A stretch of 64,000 bases of DNA from Burkholderiaceae bacterium (GCA_030157545.1 JAOAUN010000001.1:62001-126000); one strand, 5' to 3'; positions 33,125-42,935 are shown, counted from the first letter of the stretch. Notes: generated from the sequence alone by a model not told the origin. A program made the numbers and translations.

Positions 33125-33967
33125 TTATTTGAATAAATTCAGTACCCCATCAAGTCCCACAAAATTCAGCGCCACATCAGCCTGCGCGCGTACCACCGGT
33201 TTGGCGCGAAACGCCACCGACAAGCCTGCCACCGACATCATCTGCAAATCATTGGCGCCGTCACCCATTACGATGGCAGCTGACGGCGGCACACCCAGTG
33301 CCGCACTTTCACGTTCGACAGTGCGGCGTTTTTCTTCAGCATCGACAATTGGACCACTGACCTTGCCGGTTAGTTTGCCATCCATAATTTCCAGCACGTT
33401 AGCGAAACTCATATCAAGCCCCAGCTGCTCGCGCAACCGATCGGTGAAAAAGGTGAAACCGCCCGAGATCAGTACCGTTTTCATTCCTGCTGCCTTCACG
33501 CCGGCAAGGAGTGCAACCGCACCCGGCGAGAGCTGCAATCTTTCATCAAAGACGCGTTGCAAGGCGGACGCATCCAAACCTTTGAGTAAGGCCACGCGAC
33601 GCGTGAGGCTTTCGCGGAATTCAATTTCACCCCGCATCGCCGCCTCGGTAATGGCAGCGACTTGCGGCTTCAGGCCTTGCATGTCGGCGATTTCGTCTAT
33701 GCATTCAATCGTGATCAGCGTTGAATCCATGTCGGTGACCAGGAGCTTGAAGTCGCTGAGTTTCTTGTCTGCTTCGATGAAGGTGGCGTCGAGCTGTGCA
33801 TGCTGGCAGGCAGCGTCTATCAGGCCGTGGACTGGTGCCGAATCAGCCACGCCTTTGCAGCGGTAGGCATGAACGCCAATTTCAAGCACGCCCTGCGCAT
33901 CTGCCAGAGCAGCAATGCGCTCAATGATGGCGCGCTCGCTGTGCAAACCTTGCAATATCAAATCCAT
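33125..33967 (-). CDS. serB: Phosphoserine phosphatase SerB
   Basis: A 280-residue HAD-family enzyme that dephosphorylates phosphoserine in L-serine synthesis. An N-terminal regulatory domain of about 75 residues precedes DMDSTLI (nucleophile Asp79 and Asp81), then LISGGFTFFTDRL, GDGANDLQMMSVAGLSVAFRAKP near 220-242. Length and motifs match bacterial SerB. It lies 27 bp downstream of mfd on the same strand, so they may share a transcript. No other serine gene is near. Confidence 0.94.
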   Translation of the reverse strand: MDLILQGLHSERAIIERIAALADAQGVLEIGVHAYRCKGVADSAPVHGLIDAACQHAQLDATFIEADKKLSDFKLLVTDMDSTLITIECIDEIADMQGLKPQVAAITEAAMRGEIEFRESLTRRVALLKGLDASALQRVFDERLQLSPGAVALLAGVKAAGMKTVLISGGFTFFTDRLREQLGLDMSFANVLEIMDGKLTGKVSGPIVDAEEKRRTVERESAALGVPPSAAIVMGDGANDLQMMSVAGLSVAFRAKPVVRAQADVALNFVGLDGVLNLFK

Positions 33968-33994
33968 TTATTCTTCCTGTGTTTTTCCCTGTGA

Positions 33995-36900
33995 TTAAGC
34001 CGCCAGCGCGCGTATCGTTGTCTTGATTTGCAGTACCCGTGCTGCCAGATCCGGCATGCTGGCCGTGATGCGTAATTTGTCCTGTCCCGACAGTTTGATG
34101 TGGCGGCTTTTCTGGACAAGGTCAATGATGCGGATAGGATCAATTGGCGGTTTCGGTTCGAATTGCAATACCACCGCCTCGCTATGCGCATCGATCTTGA
34201 TGATACCAACCGTTTTCGCCGAGACGCGCAGCCGGTGTGTTTCTATCAGGGCCTTGACAGGGTCGGGCAATTTGCCGAAACGGTCGATCAGCTCTTCCTG
34301 CATGTCGTCGACTTTTTCCTGCTTCATGCAATTGGCCAGCCGCTTGTAGATCGACAGCCGCTCGTGCACGTCACCGCAGAAGTCGGCAGGCAACAGCGCC
34401 GGTACATGCAGATTAATTTCGGTGGTCGTCGCCAACGGCGCGGCCAGATCCGGTTCCTTGCCATTCTTCAGCGAGCGCACCGCTTCGTTGAGCATGTCGG
34501 AATACAGCTGGAAGCCGATCTCGGTCATCTCGCCGGACTGGCTGTCGCCGAGCACTTCGCCGGCGCCACGAATTTCCAGATCATGCATGGCCAGATAAAA
34601 ACCGCTGCCGAGTTCTTCCATTTGCTGGATCGCATCCAGCCGTCGCTGTGCCTGCTTGGTCAGCACCTGTACATCATGCACCAGCAGATACGCATACGCC
34701 TGGTGATGCGAACGGCCTACACGACCGCGCAACTGATGCAGCTGTGCCAGACCGAAGCGGTCGGCGCGATGCATGACGATGGTGTTCGCCGTCGGCACGT
34801 CAATGCCGGTCTCGATGATGGTAGTGCAGAGCAGGATATTGAAGCGCTGCGCGACGAAGTCACGCATGACTTTTTCCAGATCGCGCTCATGCATCTGGCC
34901 GTGCGCAATCGCGACGCGCGCTTCGGGCAGCAAGGCTTCCAGCATTGCGCGCCGGTTTTCAATGGTCTCGACTTCATTGTGCAGGAAATACACCTGACCA
35001 CCGCGTTTGAGTTCACGCAGGCAGGCTTCGCGGATCACGGATTCGGATTCGCCGCGCACGAAAGTTTTGATTGCCAGCCGTTTTTGAGGCGCTGTCGCAA
35101 TGATGGAAAAGTCGCGCAAGCCTTCGAGTGCCATTCCCAGCGTGCGCGGAATCGGCGTTGCGGTCAGCGTCAGAATGTCTACCTCGGCGCGCAGTGCTTT
35201 TAGCGCCTCTTTCTGGCGCACACCAAAGCGATGTTCTTCGTCGATGATGACGAGTCCCAATCGCTGGAACTTTACATCCGGCGATAGCAGCTTGTGGGTA
35301 CCGATGACGATATCAACCGTACCTTCGCCCATGCCCTTCAGGGCGAGCGAGACTTCTTTGCCGGTACGGAAGCGCGACAGCTCGGCGATGCGCACCGGCC
35401 AGTCGGCGAAGCGGTCGGCAAAAGTTTGCGCATGCTGCTCGGCCAAAAGCGTCGTCGGCGCAAGGATGGCGACTTGTTTGCCACCCATCACGGCTACGAA
35501 AGCGGCACGCAATGCGACTTCAGTTTTGCCGAAACCGACATCGCCGCAGATGAGCCTGTCCATGGGCTTGCCGGAAGTCATGTCGCCAATCACGGCATTG
35601 ATGGCGGCGCTCTGGTCGGCCGTTTCTTCAAAGCCGAAGCTCTCTGCAAAAGCTTCATAGTCATGCGACGAGTACTGGAACGCGTGACCCTGGCGCAGCG
35701 CGCGTCGCGCATACAGGTTCAGCAGTTCGGCTGCGGTATCGCGCACTTGCTCGGCAGCGCGCCGCTTGGCTTTTTCCCAATGGCCGGAGCCGAGCGCATG
35801 CAGCGGCGCATCATCGGGCGACGCGCCCGAGTAGCGCGAGATCACATGCAACTGCGAGACCGGTACGTAGAGTTTGGTTTCTTTTGCGTATTCCAGATGC
35901 AGGAACTCGGTCTCGCCTTCGCCGAGGTCCATGCTGATCAAGCCATGATAGCGGCCGATGCCATGGTTGATGTGCACGACCGGGTCACCGATTTTGAGCT
36001 CCGACAAGTCGCGCACCATCGCCTCGACTTGTGTAGCACCTTCCTGCTTGCGCCGGCCGGCACGACGGCCACTGCCTGCATACAGTTCGGTCTCGGTCAC
36101 GAAGGCGATCCGGCCTTGCGCAGTAGCCAGCACGCAGCCTGCATGCAGCGGTGCCACGCACAGCATGAGCTTGTCGCTGCTGGTATTAAAGTCTGTCAGG
36201 CTCTCGCAGACAGTCAGCGGCAATGCGTATTCGCTGAAGTACTGCTGCAGGGTTTCGCGTCGGCCGCTGGATTCGGCGCAGATCATCACGCGGCTGTCGG
36301 TCTGCAGCAGGAAAGAGCGCAGGTTTGCCAGCGGGTCGTCGGTACGGCGGTTGACGGCAACGTCCGGTAGCGGCGCCGACAGCGTCGATGGTGCGGGATC
36401 TTCCTGAATGATCCAGCGGCCATAGGGTTTGACGCGCGTGAAAAATTCTTCGTCGGTTAAAAAGATTTGCTCGGGTGGCAGTATCGGCCGCTCGCGATCC
36501 GATTTTAAAAAGCTGTAGCGCGAACGCGTGTCGGCCCAGAAGCGCTGAATCGCGCCATCGATATCGCCAATCAGCGTAAAGCATGCGCCTTCCGGCAGGT
36601 AGTCGAATAGCGTTGCGGTCTGTTCGAAGAATAGCGGCAAATAATATTCAATGCCGGCTGCCGGTATGCCGTTACCGATGTCGCGGTAAATGGTCGCGCG
36701 TGACGGATCACCTTCGAAGACTTCGCGCCAGCGGCTGCGAAATGCCGAGCGCGCCGCTTCATCCATCGGAAATTCGCGCCCCGGCAGCAGCCGCACTTCC
36801 TTGACCGGATACAGCGAGCGCTGGCTGTCGGCGTCGAATGTGCGGATGGTGTCGATAGTGTCGCCGAACAGGTCAATGCGATAAGGCAGCACCGAACCCA

Positions 36901-37441
36901 TGGGGAAAAGGTCAATCAGGCCGCCGCGCACCGAGTATTCACCCGGCGACATCACTTGCGCGACATGCGAATAGCCGGCCAGCGTAAGCTGCGATTTCAG
37001 CTTTGCTTCGTCGAGCTTTTCGTCCTTTTTGAAAAAGAAGGTGTAGGCAGCAAGGAAGGACGGCGGGCCCATACGCAAGAGCGCGGTAGTAGCCGGTACG
37101 ATCAATACATCGCATTGGCCGTTATGGATTTCATGCAGCGTGGCGAGCCGCTCCGAGACCAGGTCCTGATGCGGCGAGAACGCATCAAAGGGCAGGGTTT
37201 CCCAATCTGGCAGCAGGTGGCAGCGCAGCGTGTCGTCGTCGTCCTTGCCGAACCACGGTATTTCAGCCAGCAGGCGTTGCGCGTCAGGCGCGTTGGCGAC
37301 CACCACGGTGAGCATGCTGCCCTGCGCTTTGAGTTCCTTGGCCGCTTGCGCGAGCACGCAAGCATCAGCCGCGCCATGCAGCGCAGGCAGCACGAAGCGG
37401 GTGCCGGGTTTGGGTGGGGCGAGTTTTGGGGCCAGTGACAT
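33995..37441 (-). CDS. mfd: Transcription-repair coupling factor Mfd
   Basis: A 1148-residue ATP-dependent translocase that removes stalled RNA polymerase and recruits UvrA. Domains in order are UvrB-like N-terminal modules (about 1-340), an RNA-polymerase-interacting CarD-like domain (IGDPVVHINHGIGRY, about 480-495), a SF2 helicase core with Walker A GDVGFGKT (about 635) and DEEH box IIDEEHRFGV (about 735), TRG motif region, and a C-terminal TRCF domain. Length is normal. It diverges from ispD. Confidence 0.97.
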   Translation of the reverse strand: MSLAPKLAPPKPGTRFVLPALHGAADACVLAQAAKELKAQGSMLTVVVANAPDAQRLLAEIPWFGKDDDDTLRCHLLPDWETLPFDAFSPHQDLVSERLATLHEIHNGQCDVLIVPATTALLRMGPPSFLAAYTFFFKKDEKLDEAKLKSQLTLAGYSHVAQVMSPGEYSVRGGLIDLFPMGSVLPYRIDLFGDTIDTIRTFDADSQRSLYPVKEVRLLPGREFPMDEAARSAFRSRWREVFEGDPSRATIYRDIGNGIPAAGIEYYLPLFFEQTATLFDYLPEGACFTLIGDIDGAIQRFWADTRSRYSFLKSDRERPILPPEQIFLTDEEFFTRVKPYGRWIIQEDPAPSTLSAPLPDVAVNRRTDDPLANLRSFLLQTDSRVMICAESSGRRETLQQYFSEYALPLTVCESLTDFNTSSDKLMLCVAPLHAGCVLATAQGRIAFVTETELYAGSGRRAGRRKQEGATQVEAMVRDLSELKIGDPVVHINHGIGRYHGLISMDLGEGETEFLHLEYAKETKLYVPVSQLHVISRYSGASPDDAPLHALGSGHWEKAKRRAAEQVRDTAAELLNLYARRALRQGHAFQYSSHDYEAFAESFGFEETADQSAAINAVIGDMTSGKPMDRLICGDVGFGKTEVALRAAFVAVMGGKQVAILAPTTLLAEQHAQTFADRFADWPVRIAELSRFRTGKEVSLALKGMGEGTVDIVIGTHKLLSPDVKFQRLGLVIIDEEHRFGVRQKEALKALRAEVDILTLTATPIPRTLGMALEGLRDFSIIATAPQKRLAIKTFVRGESESVIREACLRELKRGGQVYFLHNEVETIENRRAMLEALLPEARVAIAHGQMHERDLEKVMRDFVAQRFNILLCTTIIETGIDVPTANTIVMHRADRFGLAQLHQLRGRVGRSHHQAYAYLLVHDVQVLTKQAQRRLDAIQQMEELGSGFYLAMHDLEIRGAGEVLGDSQSGEMTEIGFQLYSDMLNEAVRSLKNGKEPDLAAPLATTTEINLHVPALLPADFCGDVHERLSIYKRLANCMKQEKVDDMQEELIDRFGKLPDPVKALIETHRLRVSAKTVGIIKIDAHSEAVVLQFEPKPPIDPIRIIDLVQKSRHIKLSGQDKLRITASMPDLAARVLQIKTTIRALAA

Positions 37442-37594
37442 GGTGCGCAGCAGGACACTGTCTTCGCGGATGGCGCCAGGATGGAAGCAGGCGCGAAGCT
37501 GAATTGACAGTGAAAAATTAAGATGCGATTATAAATTAGTTCTCACTCATCAGCCGCCTCCTGCTTCATAGCGTGGCGTCTTACCCTTTCCCCC

Positions 37595-38287
37595 ATGAAT
37601 GTGCCGCGTTATTTCGCCCTGATCCCTGCTGCCGGCATAGGTGCACGCATGGCAGCCGGCTGCCCGAAGCAATATGCATCGCTGGCCGGCAAACCCATGT
37701 TGCAGCATGTGCTCGAGACTTTCACTGCGGCGTCGCAGATTGCCCATAGCTTTGTGGTGGTCAGCGAAGGGGATGCTTATATTGACGACTTGATGGCCAG
37801 TGCAGATTTACCTTCTGTAACAGTGCTCAAATGCGGCGGCGCGACGCGCCAGTTGTCGGTGACGAACGGTCTGGCTGCGATGACTTCCGTGGTGGAGCCT
37901 GACGACTGGGTACTGGTACATGACGCAGCCCGCCCCGGACTGACCGTCAGCCTGATAGACAAACTGATTGCATCCGTGAAGGATGACACCGTTGGTGGCC
38001 TGTTGGCTGTGCCGGTGGTTGATACGATCAAGCGCAGCAATGGTCATGGCCGTGCCGAATTGACCGTATCGCGCGATGCACTGTGGGCGGCGCAGACGCC
38101 GCAGATGTTCCGGCATCAGGCTCTAGCCAAAGCCTTGCAGCAGGCAGCGGCGTTCACTGACGAAGCCAGTGCAATCGAGGCGATGGGCCAGCAACCAAAG
38201 CTGGTCGAAGGCAGTTCACGTAATTTCAAGGTCACCATGCCGCAGGATATGCTGCTGGCAGAATGGTATTTAAAAGGACAGGCATGA
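37595..38287 (+). CDS. ispD: 2-C-methyl-D-erythritol 4-phosphate cytidylyltransferase
   Basis: A 230-residue enzyme of the non-mevalonate isoprenoid pathway. The nucleotide-binding loop [18 protein letters not shown] (about 9-26), HDAARPGLT and [10 protein letters not shown] (about 138-147) are intact. It overlaps ispF by 4 nt (ATGA), so translation is coupled, the usual arrangement. Starts shortly after the divergent mfd gene. Confidence 0.95.
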   Translation: MNVPRYFALIPAAGIGARMAAGCPKQYASLAGKPMLQHVLETFTAASQIAHSFVVVSEGDAYIDDLMASADLPSVTVLKCGGATRQLSVTNGLAAMTSVVEPDDWVLVHDAARPGLTVSLIDKLIASVKDDTVGGLLAVPVVDTIKRSNGHGRAELTVSRDALWAAQTPQMFRHQALAKALQQAAAFTDEASAIEAMGQQPKLVEGSSRNFKVTMPQDMLLAEWYLKGQA

Positions 38288-38778
38288 AGAATCAGCGACC
38301 ACCGTTTCGTGTAGGTCAGGGCTACGACTGTCATGCGCTGGTGCCGGGGCGAGCGCTCATTCTCGGTGGCGTGAAGATTCCACACAAGGCCGGGCTGCTC
38401 GGGCATTCGGATGCGGACGTGCTGCTGCATGCCATTACAGACGCCTTGCTCGGCGCTGCCGGACTCGGTGACATTGGGCGGCATTTTCCGGATACGGATA
38501 CGCGTTTTGCCGGTGCCGATTCGCGGGTACTGTTGCGCACGGCGGCAGAGCGCGTGCAGGAAGCGGGCTATTCGATTGGCAATATTGATGCGACCATCAT
38601 TGCGCAGGCGCCGAAAATGGCGCCGCATATTCCGCAAATGATTACGCATATAGCTGCTGACCTTGGCGTTGAGGTTTCTCAGGTCAATCTGAAGGCCAAA
38701 ACCAATGAAAAACTGGGTTGGGAAGGGCGTGAAGAAGGGATGGCAGCGCAGGCTATCGCGTTATTGTTCGCTCAATAG
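38284..38778 (+). CDS. ispF: 2-C-methyl-D-erythritol 2,4-cyclodiphosphate synthase
   Basis: A 164-residue trimeric enzyme of the same pathway as Isp[21 protein letters not shown] (metal-binding Asp and His, about 11-30), [32 protein letters not shown] (about 40-71) and [14 protein letters not shown] near the end. The ATG at 38284 overlaps the ispD stop. The YxCH rather than YDVH is a minor variation. A hairpin overlaps its stop codon. Confidence 0.95.
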   Translation: MKNQRPPFRVGQGYDCHALVPGRALILGGVKIPHKAGLLGHSDADVLLHAITDALLGAAGLGDIGRHFPDTDTRFAGADSRVLLRTAAERVQEAGYSIGNIDATIIAQAPKMAPHIPQMITHIAADLGVEVSQVNLKAKTNEKLGWEGREEGMAAQAIALLFAQ

Positions 38779-38800
38779 TTAACTATTTAATTAACTATTG
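38773..38800. repeat. Inverted repeat at the ispF stop codon
   Basis: caatagttaa (38773-38782) and ttaactattg (38791-38800) pair perfectly around an 8-nt loop; the ispF stop codon TAG lies in the left arm. It is AU-rich without T-run, so a weak stabilising or termination structure. Confidence 0.5.
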
Positions 38801-38841
38801 AGTATCGCTATGAACGTTCAAAAAGCGGCGGACAAATGAAA

Positions 38842-38870
38842 AGGGGTCACGTCTTTTGAACGTGACCCCT
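38842..38870. terminator. Strong hairpin between ispF and tRNA-Arg
   Basis: aggggtcacgt-cttttga-acgtgacccct is an 11-bp perfect stem located between ispF and the convergent tRNA-Arg. It lacks a T-run on the plus side, while on the minus side an A/T-rich stretch follows, so it is a likely end for the tRNA transcript. The ggggtcac motif is also common in dispersed repeats. Confidence 0.55.
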
Positions 38871-38879
38871 CGGTATTAC

Positions 38880-38956
38880 TGGTGCGGCTGGCAGGAATCG
38901 AACCCACGACCCCTTGGTTCGTAGCCAAGTACTCTATCCAGCTGAGCTACAGCCGC
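38880..38956 (-). tRNA. tRNA-Arg (anticodon ACG)
   Basis: The minus strand reads gcggctgtagctcagctgg at the 5' end, the anticodon stem cttgg/ccaag encloses ctacgaa with anticodon ACG, the T arm is gtgggttcgattcctgc, and the acceptor ends cagccgc with A and an encoded CCA. All four stems pair. The A34 would be deaminated to inosine to read CGU, CGC and CGA. Confidence 0.97.
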
Positions 38957-39013
38957 GAAGCAAAAGATTATATCACCAGAAAAACAAAATTGGAACATGC
39001 CGCAAGATTAACT

Positions 39014-39313
39014 TTATCGTTTAGGCTGATAAAGGTCGTGTCCGGCCTCGTTGATTTGCTGACGCAGGGCGCGGCGCTCTTCCGGTGACAACCGCGACAC
39101 CCTGCGCTCACGCTCGCCGTCTTCACGACCGGACCTGCCTTCATCGTGGCGCTCGCCACGATCCTGATTCGATCGATCCGGCGCCATCCTGTCCCCACCC
39201 GGACGATCAAAATGACCGCGTCCTTCGCCTCTGCCAGTCGGTTCGGCCGTGACCTGGCCAACCATGCAAGCTAGTAGCGCAGATATACTCAGTCGGAGGA
39301 GCAATGCTTTCAT
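39014..39313 (-). CDS. Small secreted Arg/Gly/Asp-rich protein
   Basis: A 99-residue protein with a signal peptide (MKALLLRLSISALLACMVGQVTA-EP) and a highly charged low-complexity middle rich in R, G, D and E (about 28-75). The C-terminal RLSPEERRALRQQINEAGHDLY motif is a pattern I know from small exported proteins of Burkholderiales, often located beside regulator genes. Its function is unknown. It is divergent from the OmpR-type regulator 140 bp away, which may control it. Confidence 0.72.
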   Translation of the reverse strand: MKALLLRLSISALLACMVGQVTAEPTGRGEGRGHFDRPGGDRMAPDRSNQDRGERHDEGRSGREDGERERRVSRLSPEERRALRQQINEAGHDLYQPKR

Positions 39314-39453
39314 ACAATTTAATTAAATAAGGACAGACAGCTTCTTTGACTACAGTGTAGGGGCGATATGTTCACGAAGTAGTGCGCAAGATTGTAAAGC
39401 TTTGTAATGCCAGCACTTGCATTAGCTCATAAAAACAAGTTCGAAGTTACCAT

Positions 39454-40227
39454 ATGGCCATGAACTCGACAAACACTCCCGCGCCCGTAGCATCACGCCG
39501 CAGCCCCGGCAATCAGGCCAGAATCATGGTGGTTGATGATGATGTACGTCTGCGCGATCTCTTGAAACGTTTTTTGTCCGAGCAGGGCTATGCGGTTACG
39601 ACGGCTGGCAGTGCGATTGAGATGAACCGGCTGTGGCTGCGCGAGCGCTATGACTTGCTGGTGCTTGACCTGATGCTGCCCGGCGAAGATGGCATGTCGA
39701 TCTGCCAGCGGCTGCGAGGTGGCGGTGACAATACGCCCATCATTATGCTGACGGCAAAAGGCGGAGATGCCGACCGTATCGCAGGGCTAGAAATCGGGGC
39801 TGATGATTACTTGCCTAAGCCGTTCAACCCGCGCGAACTGCTCGCACGAATCGCTGCGGTCATGCGACGTGTCGCTCCTGATGAAATTCCCGGTGCGCCT
39901 TCAGACCATGAAGAGTCATATCATTTTGGCGAGTTCGAATTTGATCTCGGCAAGCGAACCCTGACCAAAAGTGGCCAGCCAGTGGCGCTCACCACGGGCG
40001 AATTTTCTGTTCTTAAAGTATTGGCGCGCCATGCACGTCAGCCGCTATCGCGGGAAAAACTGATGGAGCTCGCGCGCGGTCGCGAATATGAAGTCTATGA
40101 CCGCAGCCTGGACGTGCAAGTATCGCGCTTGCGCAAGTTAATAGAACCCGATCCTTCCAGCCCGCGCTTCATCCAGACTGTATGGGGTCTTGGCTATGTC
40201 TTCATTCCCGATGGCCAATCCAGCTAA
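39454..40227 (+). CDS. OmpR-family response regulator
   Basis: A 257-residue DNA-binding response regulator. The receiver domain has VVDDD (Asp28-30), phospho-acceptor Asp72 in LVLDLMLPGEDG, the T-A-K switch TAKGGD and KPFNPRELLARI; the C-terminal winged helix (about 155-250) has LTTGEFSVLKVLARH and SLDVQVSRLRKLIEPDPSSPRFIQTVWGLGYVF. This is OmpR itself by pattern. The sensor kinase gene starts 17 bp before its stop. The N-terminal 20 residues are extra. Confidence 0.93.
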   Translation: MAMNSTNTPAPVASRRSPGNQARIMVVDDDVRLRDLLKRFLSEQGYAVTTAGSAIEMNRLWLRERYDLLVLDLMLPGEDGMSICQRLRGGGDNTPIIMLTAKGGDADRIAGLEIGADDYLPKPFNPRELLARIAAVMRRVAPDEIPGAPSDHEESYHFGEFEFDLGKRTLTKSGQPVALTTGEFSVLKVLARHARQPLSREKLMELARGREYEVYDRSLDVQVSRLRKLIEPDPSSPRFIQTVWGLGYVFIPDGQSS

Positions 40228-41563
40228 GGTCGTCGCAAGCCGGTTGTCGTGGTTAAAGAGCGGGCTGCTATGGCGCACGTTCTTTCTGCTCGCGTTTCTG
40301 ATCGCCGCCAGTATGGCTGCGTGGGTCACGAGCTTTAGGATGGTCGAGCGCGCGCCGCGCGGCCAGCAAATTGCCGCGCAAGTCGTCTCTATCGTCACCA
40401 TCACGCGCACGGCCTTGATGCACTCCGCACCGGCGCTGCGGCGTGAACTGCTGTTTGAGCTGGCCGTCACGCAAGGCATACGTGTTTACCCGCGTGAAGC
40501 GGATGATGAGACACGGCCTTTGCCCGACAACGATGTGACAGCCCTGATTGAAGAAAACGTACGCGCGCGCCTTGGCCAAGACACGCAATTTGCCGGAAAA
40601 GTAAACGAGTTGCGCGGCTTCTGGGTCAGTTTCCACATTGATGATGACGACTACTGGCTCATGCTGGATCGTGAACGGGTTGATCGTCCGTCCGGCATCC
40701 AATGGTTGAGCTGGGTCACGGTCAGCCTGTTCCTGTCGTTGCTGGGCGCCGTCTTCATCAGCCGTCTGATCAATCAGCCACTGGCCAATCTTGCGGCTGC
40801 AGCACGTTCGATTGCGGGTGGCAGTAACCCGGCACCATTGCGCGAAAAAGGACCGGCAGAAATCCGTGCAGCGAATCAGAGTTTTAACCAGATGGTGAAA
40901 GATCTGCAGCAAGTCGAAACCGACCGCGCAGTGATTTTGGCGGGCATCTCGCATGATTTGCGCACACCGATCACGCGCATGCAGCTGGAACTGGAAATGT
41001 CGGGCTTGCCGGACGATGCACGCCGTGGCATGCAGTCCGATCTGACGCAAATGGAAGCGATCATTGCGCAGTTTCTTGACTACGCGCGGCCGACGGACAG
41101 CAAGAGCTTTCTGCCCTTCGACCTGTCTGAGTTGCTGGCAAAAACTGCAGAAGATGCAGCACGCCAGGCGGATACAAAAATCATGACTGCTATCCCAGCG
41201 GGATTGTCAGTGAAGGGCAATCCCACCGAGATGGCGCGCGTGATGAGCAACCTGATTGAAAACGCGCGTCGCTATGGCAAGACTGAAGGTAGTGGCGTAA
41301 CAGAGCTGAGCCTGACGGCTGCTATTGAATCCGGTCAGGCCGTGATTGAACTGGCAGACCGTGGCAGTGGCCTGCCGCCTGAGCAGATCGCCTATTTGCT
41401 CAGGCCGTTTACGCGTTTGGACAGCGCGCGCGGGCAGGCCAATGGTGCGGGTCTGGGGCTGGCGATCGTGGATCGCGTTGTGCAACGGCACCAGGGGAGG
41501 CTGCATATTTTGAATCGGGACACGGGTGGATTAATAGTGAGGGTGACGCTGCCTCTGGCATAA
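40211..41563 (+). CDS. EnvZ-like sensor histidine kinase
   Basis: A 450-residue membrane kinase: first transmembrane helix at about 20-40 (WRTFFLLAFLIAASMAAWVTSF), periplasmic loop of about 120 residues, second helix near 170 (WVTVSLFLSLLGAVFISRLI), HAMP, H-box with His248 in AGISHDLRTPITRMQ, then N-box (SNLIENARRYG), G1 and G2 (GAGLGLAIVDRV). It pairs with the preceding regulator, with overlapping genes. The ATG at 40211 is chosen; an in-frame ATG at 40190 is also possible. The expected role is osmotic or envelope control of porins. Confidence 0.92.
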   Translation: MANPAKVVASRLSWLKSGLLWRTFFLLAFLIAASMAAWVTSFRMVERAPRGQQIAAQVVSIVTITRTALMHSAPALRRELLFELAVTQGIRVYPREADDETRPLPDNDVTALIEENVRARLGQDTQFAGKVNELRGFWVSFHIDDDDYWLMLDRERVDRPSGIQWLSWVTVSLFLSLLGAVFISRLINQPLANLAAAARSIAGGSNPAPLREKGPAEIRAANQSFNQMVKDLQQVETDRAVILAGISHDLRTPITRMQLELEMSGLPDDARRGMQSDLTQMEAIIAQFLDYARPTDSKSFLPFDLSELLAKTAEDAARQADTKIMTAIPAGLSVKGNPTEMARVMSNLIENARRYGKTEGSGVTELSLTAAIESGQAVIELADRGSGLPPEQIAYLLRPFTRLDSARGQANGAGLGLAIVDRVVQRHQGRLHILNRDTGGLIVRVTLPLA

Positions 41564-41646
41564 CACGCTAGTAAATCGGTCATGAACTTCGGGGAGGACA
41601 TGACAATGCTCATGATCAAGCCATCTTTTAAGAATTTAATATTCTA

Positions 41647-41675
41647 TTGACTTATGTATTATAAGTAAATAATAT
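41647..41675 (+). promoter_or_regulatory. Promoter with operator-like palindrome before the BigR-type gene
   Basis: TTGACT (41647-41652) and TAATAT (41670-41675) with a 17-bp spacer form a good sigma-70 promoter 31 bp before the ATG. An inverted repeat acttat-gtatt-ataagt (41650-41666) fills the spacer and overlaps the -35, a position where an ArsR/BigR repressor would block polymerase. A ribosome-site-like GAGAAAGA follows. Confidence 0.65.
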
Positions 41676-41705
41676 ATGTGAATAGTATTATGAGAAAGAT
41701 TTCCC

Positions 41706-42029
41706 ATGAACACAGTCGCCATCGAACTATCTGAAATGCAAAGCGCTGCAGCCAAGGCCTGCAGGCTGATGAAGATACTTTCCAACCCGGACCGTTTGCT
41801 GATCCTGTGCCAGTTGGCGCAAGGTGAAAAACGCGTTGGGGAGTTGGAAGAGCTGCTAAGTATCGTGCAGCCCACGTTGTCGCAGCAGTTGACTGTCTTG
41901 CGCGAAGAAGAACTAGTGAGCACGCGTCGTGATGGTAAAAATATTTATTACGAACTCAGCAGCCAACAGGTGCTGGCAATAATGGAAGTTCTGTATACCC
42001 AGTTTTGTAACCCTCCAACCAAGGACTGA
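41706..42029 (+). CDS. ArsR-family repressor, BigR-like (sulfide/persulfide sensor)
   Basis: A 107-residue winged-helix protein with [64 protein letters not shown]. Cys35 in ILCQL and Cys101 near the C terminus are at the positions used by BigR/SqrR to form a sulfur-bridged disulfide; metal-binding motifs of ArsR/SmtB are absent. It is followed by two YeeE/YedE genes, the usual targets of BigR, with only 2 bp to the first. It likely represses its own operon until sulfide or persulfide is present. Confidence 0.88.
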   Translation: MNTVAIELSEMQSAAAKACRLMKILSNPDRLLILCQLAQGEKRVGELEELLSIVQPTLSQQLTVLREEELVSTRRDGKNIYYELSSQQVLAIMEVLYTQFCNPPTKD

Positions 42030-42031
42030 AT

Positions 42032-42481
42032 ATGACGATTGACTGGATTCACTTCACGCCGTGGATCTCACTGGCTGGCGGCCTTTTGCTCGGGCTTGCG
42101 TCTGCGCTTTTTATTCTGCTGAATGGACGCATCCTTGGCATTAGCGGCATACTCGGCGGCCTTCTGAACCCCCTTAAAGGCGATATCGGATGGCGGCTTG
42201 CTTTCTTGCTGGGTCTGGCCGCAGCCCCAATGCTGTTCGCGGCACTCGCTCCAGCTGGCTTTGTACAAGCACCACGCATTGATGCCGGGTTTGCTGTACT
42301 TGCAGTTGCAGGTTTACTGGTCGGTTTTGGTACCCGCTACGGCTCTGGCTGCACAAGCGGCCATGGCGTTTGCGGCTTGTCGCGATTGTCGCCAAGGTCG
42401 CTGGTGGCCACGGGTACTTTCATGGCGGCGGGCTTCCTTGTGGTCTACGCAGTTCGTCACGTTTTTCAAGGGAGTCTGTAA
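42032..42481 (+). CDS. YeeE/YedE family sulfur transporter, half 1
   Basis: A 149-residue inner-membrane protein with four predicted helices and the family motif [20 protein letters not shown] (about 110-129). In this family (TsuA, PmpA/PmpB) conserved Cys residues relay thiosulfate or sulfur across the membrane. The longer E. coli protein corresponds to two such halves. It starts 2 bp after the repressor gene and its stop overlaps the next start by one base, so all three genes form one operon. Confidence 0.9.
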   Translation: MTIDWIHFTPWISLAGGLLLGLASALFILLNGRILGISGILGGLLNPLKGDIGWRLAFLLGLAAAPMLFAALAPAGFVQAPRIDAGFAVLAVAGLLVGFGTRYGSGCTSGHGVCGLSRLSPRSLVATGTFMAAGFLVVYAVRHVFQGSL

Positions 42482-42921
42482 TGAAACATCGCCTGAGTGA
42501 ATTTTTTGTTGGCCTGCTGTTTGGTTTGGGACTTCTGCTCTCTGGCATGACAGATCCCGGCAAGGTGATTGGTTTCCTCGACCTCTTCGGCGCATGGGAT
42601 CCTTCGCTCGCACTGGTCATGGGTGGGGCCATTTTTGTCGGAATATTTGCTTTTGCTATCGCTAAAAAACGGACTGTCAATTTTTTTGGAGGCGCACTGC
42701 GTTTACCAAAGACGGACCAAATCGACAAGCGACTGTTGATTGGTGCTGTGCTCTTTGGCGCAGGCTGGGGCTTGGCGGGGTTCTGTCCCGGCCCTGCTTT
42801 GGTTTCCCTTTTTGCAGGGCAAGGCAAGGCAGCAATATTCGTGGGCTTCATGATCGTCGGGATGTTCATTTTTGAAATTGTTGACCGCCGTCGTCAACAG
42901 TCGCCGCTTTCAAACACATGA
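42481..42921 (+). CDS. YeeE/YedE family sulfur transporter, half 2
   Basis: A 146-residue membrane protein complementary to the preceding half: FFVGLLFGLGLLLSGMTDPGKVIGFLDLFG at the start and AGWGLAGFCPGPALVSL (about 94-110) with the conserved Cys of the GxCPGPA motif. The start codon ATG shares its A with the stop TAA of half 1, implying coupled translation and a likely 1:1 heterodimer. The 3' side leads into a decayed SulP gene. Confidence 0.9.
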   Translation: MKHRLSEFFVGLLFGLGLLLSGMTDPGKVIGFLDLFGAWDPSLALVMGGAIFVGIFAFAIAKKRTVNFFGGALRLPKTDQIDKRLLIGAVLFGAGWGLAGFCPGPALVSLFAGQGKAAIFVGFMIVGMFIFEIVDRRRQQSPLSNT

Positions 42922-42935
42922 CGTGCAAACCCTAA

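Noticed and set aside
34100..36370. Two long plus-strand frames inside mfd
   Set aside because: They run antisense to conserved Mfd domains and have no motif or ribosome site of their own.
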